Shown: positions 19,714 to 31,035, counted from the first letter of the stretch. The stretch is 64,000 bases of DNA from Emiliania huxleyi CCMP1516 (GCF_000372725.1 NW_005199577.1:48310-112309), one strand, 5' to 3'. Notes: generated from the sequence alone by a model not told the origin. Numbers and translations: made by a program.

Positions 19714-21906
19714 ATGCGTTCGCGCGTCGCCGCCGACAGCTTTGTGTCCGCTTCTTACTTGCGCGACCAGCTCCTCCTCGCGTCGCGCTCGAGCGAGAAC
19801 CTCGTGGACGGCTGTGTCGGCGGCTTCTCCCGCACGTCGTCGCTGGCCGACCTGGCGTACGTCGCCGTGCCGGGTCTGACACAGCGCGTTGTGCACAACC
19901 GATCGGTGGTGTCGCTGGCCAACCTGTCCGACAACTTTTCCGAGATACCGGCGCACGAGTCTCCGGTCGTCCTCACCGGCGGCTCCTCTCGCCCGCTTGC
20001 CGGCGCGGCTGCCGTCGCCATGCTCTCGACGCTAATGTGCGGGTACAGCCTCGGGAGCATGAACACGCTGGCCAAGCCGCTGCGCGCCGCGCTGGGAATC
20101 CCTCCCGCAGCGCTCACGCCTGAGGGCGTCGCCATCCCGCTGCCGTCCAACGACCTTCTCTGGTCGCTTATCGTGTCCATCTTTATGCTTGGCGCGCTGC
20201 TGGGCTGCAACGCCACGACGGCGCTCACGGACCGTTGGGGCCGCAAGACGTACCTGCTCTGGGTCACCGCCGTCTTCTTCGTCGGCGCCCTCCTCGAGGC
20301 AGCGAGCGCGCTGCCCGAGTGCGCCGTCGCCGGCGGGTGGCTGGTCTGCTTCGACCGCGTGCTGCTGCTGCTGCTGGGCCGGCTCGTGTCCGGCATCGCG
20401 TGCGGCGGTGCCGCGGTGGTAGTCCCGCTCTACCTCGGCGAGGTCTCCCCCGCCCACCTGCGAGGCGCGCTCGGAACCGCAAACCAGCTCGCCCTCGGCC
20501 TGGGGATGCTCGCCGCCCAGCTGCTCGGACTGCCGGCCGGACTCGGCACTCTGCAGGGCTGGCCCGTCCTGCTCGGCCTGCCCGCGCTGCCCGCGCTGCT
20601 GCAGCTCCTCTTCCAGCCCCTCCTGCTCGAGTCGCCGCGGTGGTACGTCGTCATGGGCGCGCTGCGCTGCCCGCGCCGCCCCACCCACCCCCGCCCCCGC
20701 CCGCCCCTCTTTGGTGGGCTCATCCCCTCTGCGCGCCCGCCGCTGCCGTGAGCAGGCAACGACATCATGGCGGAGGAGATGCTGGTGCCGCCCGGCCCGC
20801 CGCCCCGCACATGCACCGCCTTTCCCCGAGGGAAGCCGCGCCTCGCCCCCGCCCGCCCGTGCCCCGCAGGTCCAGCTACGGGACCGCCCTCCCGACGACC
20901 TGGAGGTGCAGGAGGAGCTCTACTGCATGCTCGAGGCGGCGCGGCGCGGCCACGACCTGCTCCAGATCCAGCTCGAGCGCTCGCTCACGCGAGCCTCTTC
21001 CCACTCCTCGTGCGGCTCCAACCTAGGCGCCCAGTCCCAAGCGATGGGCGCCACCGGCTGCGGCTCGGCCCTCCCGGCCGCGCACATGAGCCTCGACGAC
21101 GTCGCTCAGCTCCGGGCGCCGCCCATCTGGCAGGTCCCCCCCCCACACACACACCACCACCACACACCACCACCACCCTCCCTCCCTCCCTCTCCCTCTC
21201 CTCTGCCGTGTGGGGACGCGCTGTCCTCGTCGCACCGGCCACCGCGTTTCCCTCTTCGCGTCGCCGCCAGGCGGTGGCAACGCAGCCCGCCGTGCGCCGC
21301 GCGCTGCTCATCACAGTCAGCCTCACCGCGCTGCAGCAGCTCTCTGGCGTGGCAAACCTCTTCAACTTCTCCTCCACCTACCTGCTCGCCCGCGGCTTCT
21401 CCGACGCCACCTGCGCGAGCGTCGCCGTCGCCGTGCACGCGAGCAACGTCTGCGCCACGCTGCTGACCGCCCTGCTCATGGACTACCTCGGCCGCCGGCG
21501 TTTGCTCCTCGCCTCCACGTTCGGCGCAGCCGCCTGCGCCGCACTCCTCACTTTGGCGGCCGCCAGCCCGCTCGAGCCGTGGGCGCCGCCGCTCTGCATC
21601 GCGGCGGCAGCCGGTTTCGTCGGGTCGTTTGCGCTCGGCCTCGGCCCCGTCGCATTGCTGCTGCCCGCAGAGGTTTTCCCCGCGGCGTACCGCTCGACGG
21701 GCGCCGCGCTCGCCTCCTCGGTGCATTGGACGGCGCAGTTCGCGACGACCTTCGTCTTTTTGCTCCAAGCCGAACGGCTCGGGGCGGCCGCTTTCGTGCC
21801 GCACGCTGCCCTGCTGCTCTTCGGGCTCGTTTTCGCGGCCGTCCACGTGCCCGAGACTCGAGGTAAGTCGCTCGACCAGATTGAGAAGGAGCTCTCCCGT
21901 TCTTGA
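19714..21906 (+). CDS. Sugar transporter, MFS SP/GLUT family
   Basis: A 12-helix proton or facilitative sugar porter in four exons. Introns are 20657-20755 (GC-AG), 20785-20869 and 21134-21270. The spliced frame is 1872 nt, 623 residues. Family marks in order: DRWGRKT after helix 2, GRLVSGIACGG, PLYLGEVSPAHLRGALGT, LESPRWYVVMG, a long central loop (LEVQEELYCML), LQQLSGVANLFNFSS, DYLGRRRLLL, and PETRGKSLDQIE at the C-terminus. The QQxSG motif is typical of hexose porters. The first ATG in frame is 19714, giving a soluble N-terminus of about 90 residues before helix 1, longer than usual. The last intron contains CA- and CT-rich repeats. Confidence 0.9.
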
Positions 21907-22231
21907 GGGTAGAGGGTACGTTTTTTTGGTATCTTTTGAGAGGGCGCCTGAGTGTGGATTGTGGGGGAGGATTGTGTCGATTGTGATCCGAGCTGTCACA
22001 GTCTGGTGACGTCAGCTCGACGTGGTGGTGCCTGGTCCTGGAAGCTACCGCCCGGCCGCCCGCAAGCCGCATCGGCGACGGCGTGGCATCGGCGGTATGA
22101 AACATGAGGCTGTTATACTAGAAAGCAATAATCCTGGAAGAAAACCGGGTGCGCTCGTCGTGTCTCGCCGCCGTAACGCGCAGACGGCAGAGCAGTCGGA
22201 GTCGCCAACGGCGCAAAATCCTACTCTCTCG

Positions 22232-24430
22232 CTAACCCGCGCCGGGGATCGAGGCGGCCGCGGCCTTCCGGGCCTCCCAGCCCGCTGTCTCAACGGCCTC
22301 CGCCTTCTCGAGACAAGCCGCCGCCAACCCTGGCTGGCCCGCGGCCTCGTGCACAAGCGCCAACGCGCGGTGCGCCCTGCTCGCGCTTGCAGGGTCCTGC
22401 TCCGGGGCGGTGGTGACCGCTTCAAGCAGCGCCGTCGCCTCGGCCTCCGCCCCCGGCCCTCCTCCCTCCTCCCCGGCGGCGAGGAGCGCGACGGCGAGGT
22501 TGACTCGCTCGAGCGGCCGGGCGAAACCGGACGCGTGCGACGCCTCGCATGCCTCGCGGGCGAAGCGGACAGCGGCCGCGCCACCGTCGGGGGTCGCCAG
22601 GTGGCGCAAGCAGAGCAGGCCGAGGAGGTCGGCGCGCTCCAAGTGCGAGGTCGCGATCCCGAGGCCCGCCTCGAGGCTGCGCTGCGCCTCGGCGGCGGCC
22701 GCGGCGGAGCCGAGCGGAGGGACCGGCTCCTCCCTCGCGCCACGCCCGCCTCCTCCCGGGTGGAGTGCGAGCGCCGCCGTCGTCGTCTCGACGCTCTCTT
22801 CGACCGGCGGTGTCGCCGACCCGACGCCGGCGGCGGGGTCACCGAGTAGAGCGAGCGCGAGCGCGCCGGAGAGCCGCGCGTGCGCCGACGAGGAGTGCAG
22901 TGCTGCGTCCTCTGCCAGCGCAGCCCGGAGGCCGCGCACGCACTCGGCGCGCGGCCTCGAGCCGTGGCGCGTCGCGGCGAGGAAGAGGTTGTGCGCGTCG
23001 TCGCAGGCGGCGCCGCGCAGGCCGTTGATCGACGAGATGGAGTGCGCCTGCCGAGGGGGCGCGTCGCGGCGGCGGGTCGGCAGCGGGTCGCCCTTCTCTT
23101 TGGCGAGGGCGGCGGCGGCGCTCCTTGTCGAGCGGGCCGTGCTTCCAGAGGCCGGACCAGTCTCTAGTGTCTAGGAAGTGTCCAGGCAGTGTCTAGGAAG
23201 TGTCTAGGAAGTGTCTGCTCCTTGTCGAGCTTGTCGATGGCAGACGCGACGCGGTCGGGCGCGATGCCGTGCTCGAGCTGGAGGCGCGCGTAGCTCGAGT
23301 GCGCCGCCGACAGCGCGCGCGCGTGGCCGAGCGCGTGCGCCGCCGCGAAGGCGCCGCGCAGCGCTTCACCTGCGGCGGCGACGCGCCGCTGCCCCCGCAG
23401 TGACTCCCCGAGCGCAAGCCGGCAGACGGCGAGGCCATGGCTGTCGCCGCTCTCGGCCGCCACGGCAAGGCCCTCCCTCGCCGCCGCCTCCGCCTCTCCC
23501 CACCGCCCGTGCCGCGCGAGCAGCGCCTATAGAGGCCGAACCCCGAGCCTCTGTGCCGGCTGCGGCGACGGCCAGGCCTCCACACAGACGGCCCGGCGGC
23601 GCCGAGGAGGTGCCGAGCAGCCGCAGCAGGAGCGCGTCGCTGCGGGTCGAGCGGGCGAGGGAGAGGCCCGCGGCCACATGCTCCTCCGCCTCCACCAGCT
23701 GCTCCGTCTCGAGCGCGACGGCGGCAGAGACCAGCGCGAGCGCGCCCTCGAGCCTCGCGTCCTGCCGCGCGGCATCCTCGGCGGGCAGCCGGCGGCGGCA
23801 AGCGGCGATGTAGTCGGCGGCGGCGGCAGCCTCGCCCTCGTCGACGCAGACGAGCGCGAGGCCGAGCAGGGCGCGCCCCTCCCAGTGGCCCGCGTCCCGC
23901 CCGAGCGTGCCCGCCTGCGCGCGCGCCTGCTTGAGCATCAGCTCGAGCTGCTGGCGCGAGCGGGAGAGGTCCGAGTGGCAGAGCGCCCGCAGCGCCCGCT
24001 CCTCGACGAGGCGGAGGTCGTCGAGGACGAGCTCGAGCTGCGGCTGCGCCTTGAGCCGTGCGCGCACAGCCTCGAGCGCCTCGCGCGGCTCGCGCGCCTT
24101 GGGGTCGAGCTTGATGGCTTGCGTCAGCGCGGCCGCCGCAGCCTGCGGCTCGTGCAGCGCGTCGAGGCACTGCCCCAGCCGGAAGTGCGCCTTTGCGGCG
24201 GTGCCGCCGCTCTGCTCGATCACCGTCTCCGCCTCACGCCGAGCCGCCTCGTAGCCATGCAACCGCAGCAGGCACGCGCACCTGTTGAGCCGGCACTTGC
24301 GCGCCTCCTCGCTCTCGGGCGCGCCAGCGAGCGCGGCGATGGCCGCGGCGTAGCGCTCCTCCGCCTCCGAGTAGCGACCGGACTTGAAGAGCGCGTTGCC
24401 CTCGGAGCGAAGGGTGTCCGCCGTAGTCAT
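22232..24430 (-). CDS. Tetratricopeptide-repeat protein
   Basis: The first exon (24430 down to about 23600) opens MTTADTLRSEGNALFKSGRY, then EAEERYAAAIAAL, LNRCACLLRLHGYEAARREA and HFRLGQCLDALHEP with LTQAIKLDP: three classical TPRs like those of Hsp90/Hsp70 co-chaperones. Further helical, TPR-like stretches follow in other frames (GEALRGAFAAAHALGHARAL; HLERADLLGLLCLRHLATP; AHRALALVHEAAGQPGLAAACLEKAEA), so introns must lie near 23600-23500, 23220-23160 and 23060. The putative third intron holds a TGTCTAGGAAG minisatellite (23168-23216). Likely a scaffold or co-chaperone. Exon boundaries are not resolved. Confidence 0.75.
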
Positions 24431-24694
24431 TGACGGGGCAATTGCCGCGGCACACTGGTGAAATCTTGAAAAGAAAACCTGCTAGTCCGCAGGTCTTGGG
24501 ACTCCGGTCGGCTTCTCTCGAGGTCTCGAGATACCCACAAGGCCAAGATAAGGTGGGTGTCTGGCGAGTACTTCCAGCCTGCTGTGAAAACAGCTGACGC
24601 AGTCTCACCGAGGCTCGCGCCCCAGCCTCTCGGGTTGACTCGGCCAGACTAGATCCCGAGAGGCGTGGGAGTACCTCGCCAGGTGGGTGTGTAT

Positions 24695-25570
24695 ATGGCG
24701 CTCGACGCCGCAGAATGGCGGTTTGCGTCGGAGTTTGCGTGGGACGATGGTGGCACAACATCGCCGCCGCTCGACACGCAGCCCGACGACCTCATCGAGT
24801 TGATCGGCTCGTACTCCAGCGACGTGCTCGAGCCAAGCCACCTGGGCCGCCTTGCCAGGACGAGTACATGCATGCGGCGGCTGCTGGCAGAGCTGCTAGA
24901 AACGCTTCGGGCCGATAGAAAGGCGGCGCTGCTGCTATCCCGAAAGGTCGCCCCGTCGCTGGCAGACTTTCTTCGCGAGCGGCCCACCGCAATCTTCGCG
25001 AGCGGCAAGAACATCACGGAAGCAGACGCGCCGACGCTCGGCCACTGGTTACGCAGCGAGGCGTCGTCGCAACTCGAGCTTCTCAATCTCAGCGACAATC
25101 CGCTTGGCTCCGCGGGCGCGGATGCCATCGCCGCCGCCACGACCACCGGCAGCCAAAGGCGTCTCAAGCGCGCCGGCGGCTTGAAACACCTCAGGAGCCT
25201 CTTCCTCAGCGGCACCGAGTTGGGCGTCGACGGAATGCGGCACCTCGCTGCATGCATCGGCGACGGCGGGCTACCCAGCCTGGAGTGGCTCTTCCTAGGC
25301 AACAATGCCGTCGGCGACGACGGCGCCAAGGCCCTTGCGGAGGGGCTCGCCGAGAAGGAGGCGCCGGCGCTCAAGACGCTGCACCTTGCCGACAACGGGA
25401 TTCGCGATGCGGGCATCGTGGCGCTAATGGCTACGGCGGCCGAGGGCAAGCTGGCGAGTATCGAGGAGTTGGTCCTCGAGAAGAACCGGTTTGGTGACGC
25501 GGGTGCCGACGCGCTTACGGCGTCAATCTCGAAGGGCAGCTTGCCGAAGCTGAAGTACCTCAAACGCTGA
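24695..25570 (+). CDS. RNI-type leucine-rich repeat protein
   Basis: Intronless, 291 residues from the first in-frame ATG. The N-terminal 90 residues have an F-box-like look (LIELIGSYSSDVLEPSHLGR, ARTSTCMRRL). Ribonuclease-inhibitor type LRRs of about 28-30 residues follow: LELLNLSDNPLGSAGADAIA, LRSLFLSGTELGVDGMRHLA, LEWLFLGNNAVGDDGAKALA, LKTLHLADNGIRDAGIVAL, IEELVLEKNRFGDAGADAL. Such proteins act as protein-binding scaffolds. It is head to head with the TPR gene, about 265 bp apart. Confidence 0.85.
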   Translation: MALDAAEWRFASEFAWDDGGTTSPPLDTQPDDLIELIGSYSSDVLEPSHLGRLARTSTCMRRLLAELLETLRADRKAALLLSRKVAPSLADFLRERPTAIFASGKNITEADAPTLGHWLRSEASSQLELLNLSDNPLGSAGADAIAAATTTGSQRRLKRAGGLKHLRSLFLSGTELGVDGMRHLAACIGDGGLPSLEWLFLGNNAVGDDGAKALAEGLAEKEAPALKTLHLADNGIRDAGIVALMATAAEGKLASIEELVLEKNRFGDAGADALTASISKGSLPKLKYLKR

Positions 25571-25930
25571 GTCGAGCCGCCCTGCCCCAAGCGTCCGACT
25601 CATACGGGGCCCGCGGCGCGAGGCTCGTGACTTTGTATTATTGGGGTGGGCGTCCAACCGCGACTGCGAGTGAAAGAAAAGGACGACGTTAATTAATTCA
25701 CCACCCAGAAAATGCAGAAAGGGAAAAGAGAAGGACCATGCTCCATGGATCGCACAGGGGCGGGGACCTGTTCCTTTTTACCCATCTCACCTCTCGAGAG
25801 GTGTCCGTCGTTTATGTGGAGGGGTTGTGGATAATCCGGCCTCCATGGAGCGCCGGGTGGACGGAGATCGAGACGGAGGGGGCAGCGGTCAGGGCGCGCG
25901 ACAAAGAAACGAGGGAAACTAAGACGCATT
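25571..25930. other. Convergent intergenic region
   Basis: No gene seen. Includes at 25758-25787 a 30-bp element that is perfectly repeated, inverted, at 43568-43597. Confidence 0.6.
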
Positions 25931-27007
25931 TCATATCGCCTGGTGAACGCTGGGCGCCAGACCGCCGACGGGTGCGTTGTCTTGCCCAAAGAGCCATCTC
26001 TTCGGCCCGTACTGGTGTGCTGGTGGGACAAACCTGCAGGCCGCGGGTGGCGGCATCGGCTGAAAGCGGCTCGCGAAGTCCTGAACGCAAACGCTCGTCG
26101 AGTTGACCAGGGAGAGCGCGACGTCGCTTGGTGCTCGGATCGGCTGCGATAGCATCGTCCGTGCCGCGCTTCGAAAGAAGAGGTAGCCCGCCGTGCTTAT
26201 GATTGTGTTGGGGCTGTCGTGGCGGTGCACGTCGGCATGCCTATCGGAGCTCTCCACCAGCGGCTTGCGTCTGCCCATCATCCCTCCGAGCGCCTTGATT
26301 CGCATGTCCTGCCGATAGGCGCTCAACCAAAAGATGCCGGCGTCGCAAGGCACCCGATACGGCGCGAGACTTTGCCACAGGCTGGTCGGGACCATTGCGT
26401 CATCCTCTAGCATGAGTGCTGCATGCGCAGCAGGGCGATTCAGCAAATCGGCGTAAGCGAGGGCGTGCTTGATGGCTAAGCTCAGCGTCCCATTGGCCTT
26501 GAGCGGATCGACGTGAGTCGCGGGCTGAAAGCGGGTGGGCTGACCCTCGGGGTGAATGCACGCACGCTCCCGTGCACTGAGCGCCGCAACCGTATCGGCG
26601 TTGGCACATTCGATCAGGGTCACATCAGCAGCTCCGAGCGCCGCCACGCGCCTCGTGATCGCCTCCAACCGGCTGCGGAGCTGGGGCACCACCGCGACGA
26701 AAATGGGCACGGATGCAGTGGCGGCCGGGCGGCCCAGCGCCACGCGGCGCATGCAGCCCCGCGGCGAGGCGGCCATTCTTTGCAGCAAACGCTGCAAGCA
26801 GCGCTGTCCGGCTTTGCCTCCAGGGTGCGAGCCCACCACGCCGTCGTCTTCCCAAGCTGCGGCACTTGAGTTGCTCGACAACAGCGGGCACAGGCGAACT
26901 GGAGCGTTTCCAAGGTGCACCGTCGCGGTTGGAGCGTCTGTGTCGTGTAGTGGCAAGCCGACAGATCGGAACCGCGTCGCACCCGACGCGGACGCGTTCC
27001 AGCGCAT
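25931..27007 (-). CDS. Glycosyltransferase family 25-like protein
   Basis: A 358-residue frame from the ATG read at 27007. A Rossmann-like opening VPIFVAVVPQLRSRLEAITR with GAADVTLIE is followed by NGTLSLAIKHALAYADLL, then AALMLEDDAMVP, the place where GT25 enzymes have GCALSH and the acidic LEDD motif for metal/nucleotide sugar. GIFWLSAY and AGYLFFRSAARTML fit later family blocks. Similarity is partial, so the donor and acceptor are unknown. The open frame extends upstream to 27883, but that part reads as non-coding or belongs to another exon. Confidence 0.55.
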   Translation of the reverse strand: MRWNASASGATRFRSVGLPLHDTDAPTATVHLGNAPVRLCPLLSSNSSAAAWEDDGVVGSHPGGKAGQRCLQRLLQRMAASPRGCMRRVALGRPAATASVPIFVAVVPQLRSRLEAITRRVAALGAADVTLIECANADTVAALSARERACIHPEGQPTRFQPATHVDPLKANGTLSLAIKHALAYADLLNRPAAHAALMLEDDAMVPTSLWQSLAPYRVPCDAGIFWLSAYRQDMRIKALGGMMGRRKPLVESSDRHADVHRHDSPNTIISTAGYLFFRSAARTMLSQPIRAPSDVALSLVNSTSVCVQDFASRFQPMPPPAACRFVPPAHQYGPKRWLFGQDNAPVGGLAPSVHQAI

Positions 27008-27396
27008 GCCGGTGAACGTGTGCCCGGCGGGCGGCGAAGCACAAACCGCGAAAGTTGGGATATAAAAGAAATGCTTTTGGCTTCCCGAGCGCATGTATGG
27101 TCGTGTGTCGTACACTGGAGCGGCTCTCCTGGCTCGTGATCTTGTTTTTTCTTTCGCGATATAGGAAGCCGCCGGATATAACTGGGGCCCCGGACGTAAG
27201 GGGAGAGATTTTTGTATTTTGAAGACCAGCAAGAAATCACGGCTCTCGCAGAGATTTGGGCTCGGCAGCTTGTTAGCCCTCAGCCGAAGCTGGGGCCGGT
27301 CCCGTAGCCGAGAGAGCCCGCGCCGTAGACGCGAGGGTCGCCCCCCCTTGCCCCACCACCTCGTGTGTGTGGAGAAGTTTACCTTAATCCTTATAG

Positions 27397-27676
27397 TTAG
27401 GCCGTCGAGCGCCGCCCTGGCATCCTCGCGCTTTCGCTTCCGGCGCATCGCCTTCGTCTCCTTGCTGCGCAGCAGGGTGTAGTTCGGGCCCACCTCCGCC
27501 ACGCTGTCCAGCACGTGGACGGCGCTCGCCATCTCGACCGCGTCGTCCTCCGGCGGAAGCTCCGCGTCGCCCGCGGCCGCTTCCCGAGCGCGCTCGTCGC
27601 GCATCCGCTCGTGGTGGGCCTGCCGACGCGCCACGCCGGCGCCCGTGTGCCTCGCCGCCGCGTCCGGTGACGGCAT
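27397..27676 (-). CDS. Possible exon of unknown protein
   Basis: From ATG 27676 the frame reads a charged helical segment: QAHHERMRDERAREAA, AELPPEDDAVEMASAVHVLD, VGPNYTLLRSKETKAMRRKR, ending LTIRIK just before a good GT donor (AAG|GTAAAC). No partner exon could be matched, and it may belong to the downstream GT25-like gene. Family unknown. Confidence 0.35.
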
Positions 27677-27699
27677 CGATCGCTGCCACAGGTCGTCCC

Positions 27700-28685
27700 A
27701 ACAGGTCGTCCCAACGAGGTCGTCCCAAAGGACACATCCAAGCCGCCGCATTTCGCCCGCCGAAAAGTCTCCCACTCGCGCCCTCCCCAAACCTAAATCG
27801 TCTCTACAGTCACATACATACCTTACCTTACACCTGAACATGCAAGCAAGAAGCATACCCTTACCCGTACTGTGCCGTACCAAAGTGTGAACAGGTTGGA
27901 GCAGCAGCTCCTGAGCACGGCGCCGCAGGCGCCTGTTGATAGGTCCAGGTGATAGCCCTGGATGGGCAATGCATACGCCTCACTGGGCCTCAGATCCCCC
28001 GACCGCGTCCCGGTGCTCTGTGGTCGGATTTGTGACGCCGCCGCACCGCGCCGCGGCCGGGGGCCCTCCGGAGGCCAAGGATGGCCGTGACGGACCGGGA
28101 CGAGCTCTGGGAGGTTCAGTGTCAGTGTATATATTGTAGAGATCAACCATGTGCACAATATCTCTCAGTCTAGCTAAGCCTGGGAAGGCGATGCTGGGGC
28201 CGTACAGCAGCTTGATGGTGCTTCGCCGGCGTGCGTCCCGGAGCGGTGCCGGACGGGCGGTCCGTGGGAGGAAAACTCAGGACAACGCCGACGCCGCTCT
28301 GATTCGACTTTTTACTTCAAACAAAGACAGTCGCACGCGCCGCAGCGCGGCGCGTGCGACTGTCAGCAGCGGATCCGTCAGTTAGTCGTGTTCACGCCGG
28401 GATCGTGTCCTGAGTAACCTGCCCAGACTTTAGTCCACGACAGTACCCCAAAGAGCAAAGACTATAGTCGAGCGCGTCGGAAAAGAGGAAACATCTCGCG
28501 GCGATGGAAATGGAGGCGGCCGCTCTTCCTCCGCGCCCCCCGCAAGGCGCGCGATACATAGATTCAAAACAATTCGCAAATGGCCAAGGTGTGTGTGTGC
28601 GTGCGTGTAGCAGGCACTATCAGGCAAGACCCTCTGGGGTTGGACTGCCACGATGCCACGAACACAAACACAACTCTGGCCTCTC
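27700..28685. other. Intergenic with perfect hairpin
   Basis: No convincing gene. Short GGTCGTCCCAA repeats lie at 27688-27728, and the long perfect inverted repeat at 28326-28364 is listed separately. Confidence 0.5.
28326..28364. repeat. Perfect 18-bp inverted repeat, 3-nt loop
   Basis: Left arm GACAGTCGCACGCGCCGC, loop AGC, right arm the exact reverse complement. The stem is long and GC-rich and not inside a gene. It could be a terminator, a small-RNA precursor stem or a protein site. Confidence 0.85.
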
Positions 28686-30757
28686 TCATCGTGCCACCAC
28701 CTTTGGCAGCACAAAGCTGCGCCAGACGTCCGCCAGCTCCGGAGCCGCTCCCTCGCGGCCGTCGAAGCGCTCCTCGTCCCACGCGATCAGGTAGCCCAGT
28801 CGCATCACCTCGACCGCCCGCTTGCGAGACGCCTCCGGGAAGAGCTCGTGCGACTGCGGCGACCACTCCGCCGCCTTGAGGACCAGCCTGCCCACCTCCA
28901 CCGCCTCGGCCGCTGGCTGCAGGTTGGCCGGCCTGAGGGAGGGCAGAGGCGTGGGGTGTCGAGAGAGAGAGGATCCGGCGAGTGGGGGAGAGACCATGGC
29001 GCGCCTCAGTGCGAGTGCCTTGGCCTCGCCCGCCACGCGCACGCCGAAGCGGCACGTCGAAGCACTCGCGGAGACGACGACGCCGACCTTGCCGTTCATC
29101 GAGGGCCGCGAGACGAGAGAGCGGATCTTGACTGTGGAACCGACGGCCGCAGCGGTCGGATCCGACTCGCCCCACGCGCAGAGGACGCGCGCCCGCTTGA
29201 GGGCAGAAGGCTCGCCGGCTGAAGAGTCCGCGCCGCCGCGCAGCAGCGCCCGCGCCCGCTCGACGGTGAGCGCCTGCAGAAGAGGGGCAATACGCGTGAG
29301 GACAACGCGCTCACGCCTTCGGCCGCTAGTCTCGGGCACGCCTCGAGGTGCTGGAGCGGCGTCCAACCGCGGCTGGCGACCAGCCAGGCGGCGAGGTCGG
29401 GGTGGCCTTGGCGGTTTGCGGCCTCCTCGGGCGCGCCAAAGGGCGTAGCGGCGCGGGAGGCGCCGTAGGAGGAGAGGAGCTTGGCGACCTCGAGGTGGCC
29501 GAAGTGGCACGCGGCGAACAGCGGCGTGGCACCGTCGTTGCGGGCTTGGTTGGGCGCCGCGCCAGCCTCGAGGAGCAGCCGGACGATCTCGAGGTGGCCG
29601 CCCTGGCACGCCATGAACAGCGGGGTGATGCCATCGTTGCGGGCTTGGCTGATCGCCGCGCCCGCCTCGAGGAGCAGCCGGGCGATCTCGAGGTGGTTGT
29701 TCTCGCACGCGACGTTTAGCGGCGTGGCGCCGTCGTCCTTGGCTTCGTTGACGGCTGCGCTCGCCTCGAGGAGCAGCCGAACGCAGTCGAGGTGGCCCTC
29801 CTGGCACGCCATGTACAGCGGCGTGAAGCCTCTAGCATCTGCTTGGTTGACCGCCGCGCCAGTCTCAAGGAGCAGCCGGACGCACTCGATCTGCCCTTCC
29901 TGGCACGCCATGATCAGCGGTGTGACGCCTTCAGCGTCTCCTTGGTTGACCGCCGCGCCCGCCTCGAGGAGCAGCCGGACAATCTCGAAGTGGTTCTTCT
30001 CGCACGCAACGCTCAGCGGCGTGGTACCGTCATCCTTGGCTTGGTCGGGCGCCGCGCCAGACTTGAGGAGCAGCCGGGCGATCTCGAGGTGGCCCTCCTG
30101 GCATGCCTTGAAGAGAGGCGTGGCGCCAGTGTTGCGGGCTTGATTGGCCGCCGCGCTCGCCTCGAGGAGCAGCCGGACCATCTCGAGGTGGCCCTTCTCG
30201 CACGCGACGATCAGCGGCGTGTAGCCTTCAGCGTCTGCTTGGTTGACCGCCGCGCCCGCCTCGAGGAGCAGCCGGACCATCTCGAAGTGGTTGTTCTCGC
30301 ACGCAACGCTCAGCGGCGTGATGCCTCCAGCATCTACTTGGTTGACCGCCGCGCTCGCCTCCAGGAGCAGCCGAACGCACTCGAGGTGGCCCTGCTCGCA
30401 CGCGACGATCAGCGGCGTGAAGCCTCCAGAGTCTGCTTGGTTGACCGCCGCGCCAGCGTCGCGCAGCAGCCGGACGATCTCAAGGTAGCCCCTCTCGCAC
30501 GCGAGTAAGAGAGTCGACGCGCCTTCGCCGTCAGCCGCCCCGGCGCTCGCGCCGCTGTCTAGCAGCAGCCGCACCGCCTCGGCTTGCCCATGACGAGCGG
30601 CCCAGGTGAGCAGCGTGTCCTGTTTCTCGGTGTCGAGCCGCGCGTCGAGCTGAGCCGCGAGCGACGTGCCGCGCGTCAGCCCGGAGAGGAGGGCGAGAAG
30701 CGAGGCCAGGTCGCCCTGAGCCAGGTCGGCGAGGAGTGGGCGGATGTCGCCGCTCAT
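28686..30757 (-). CDS. Ankyrin-repeat protein with SH3-like module
   Basis: Three exons; introns 29274-29341 and 28933-29004 are both GC-AG, leaving 1932 nt (643 aa). After a short N-terminus (MSGDIRPLLADLAQGDLASL) come about 13 ankyrin repeats of the form AAVNQADxxGxTPLxxACExGHLExVRLLLEAG. Next is ALTVERARALLRGGAD, and a module GSTVKIRSLVSRPSMNGKVG, then CRFGVRVAGEAKALALRPANL, shared with the proteins at 45302 and 53993. A helical tail ends at VVAR. Ankyrin arrays bind proteins; no catalytic domain is seen. The repeats are strongly homogenised at DNA level. The start lies 15 bp from the U-box ORF on the other strand. Confidence 0.85.
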
Positions 30758-30771
30758 ATCTGTGTGCACAC

Positions 30772-30954
30772 ATGTACTACCCGGTGATGGCGGCGGACGG
30801 GCACTCGTACGAGCGGTCGGCGATCGAGCGCTGGCTCGCGACCAAGTCGACGAGCCCGCTGACCGGCGGCGAGCTCGAGCACAGGATATTGATCCCCAAT
30901 CACACGCTACGGCGGCAGATTGGCGAGTGGCACGAGGCGCATGTGGGACGGTAG
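30772..30954 (+). CDS. U-box domain fragment
   Basis: Sixty residues: YPVMAADGHSYERSAIERWL, then TSPLTGGELE and LIPNHTLRRQIGEW. This is the C-terminal three quarters of a U-box (E2-binding domain of ubiquitin ligases). The first part (normally xCPIxxExMxDPV) is missing: upstream reads YLCAHMYYPVM with no room for the full motif, and it runs into the 5' end of the divergent ankyrin gene. Either a 5' exon lies elsewhere or the domain is truncated. Confidence 0.6.
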   Translation: MYYPVMAADGHSYERSAIERWLATKSTSPLTGGELEHRILIPNHTLRRQIGEWHEAHVGR

Positions 30955-30978
30955 GAGGGAAGAGGGGTGGCCTGGCCT

Positions 30979-31035
30979 CCATGTCCATGTCCATGTCCAT
31001 GTCCATGTCCATGTCCATGTCCATGTATGTCCATG
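30979..31035. repeat. (TCCATG)n microsatellite
   Basis: About eight TCCATG units between the U-box fragment and the region to the right. In one frame of the minus strand they read as Met-Asp repeats, but they lie upstream of the ankyrin start. Confidence 0.9.

Noticed and set aside
27007-27883. N-terminal 292 codons of the open frame that includes the GT25-like protein
   Set aside because: Most of it reads as low-complexity translation of non-coding DNA; only 27397-27676 looks protein-like and it ends at a donor site.
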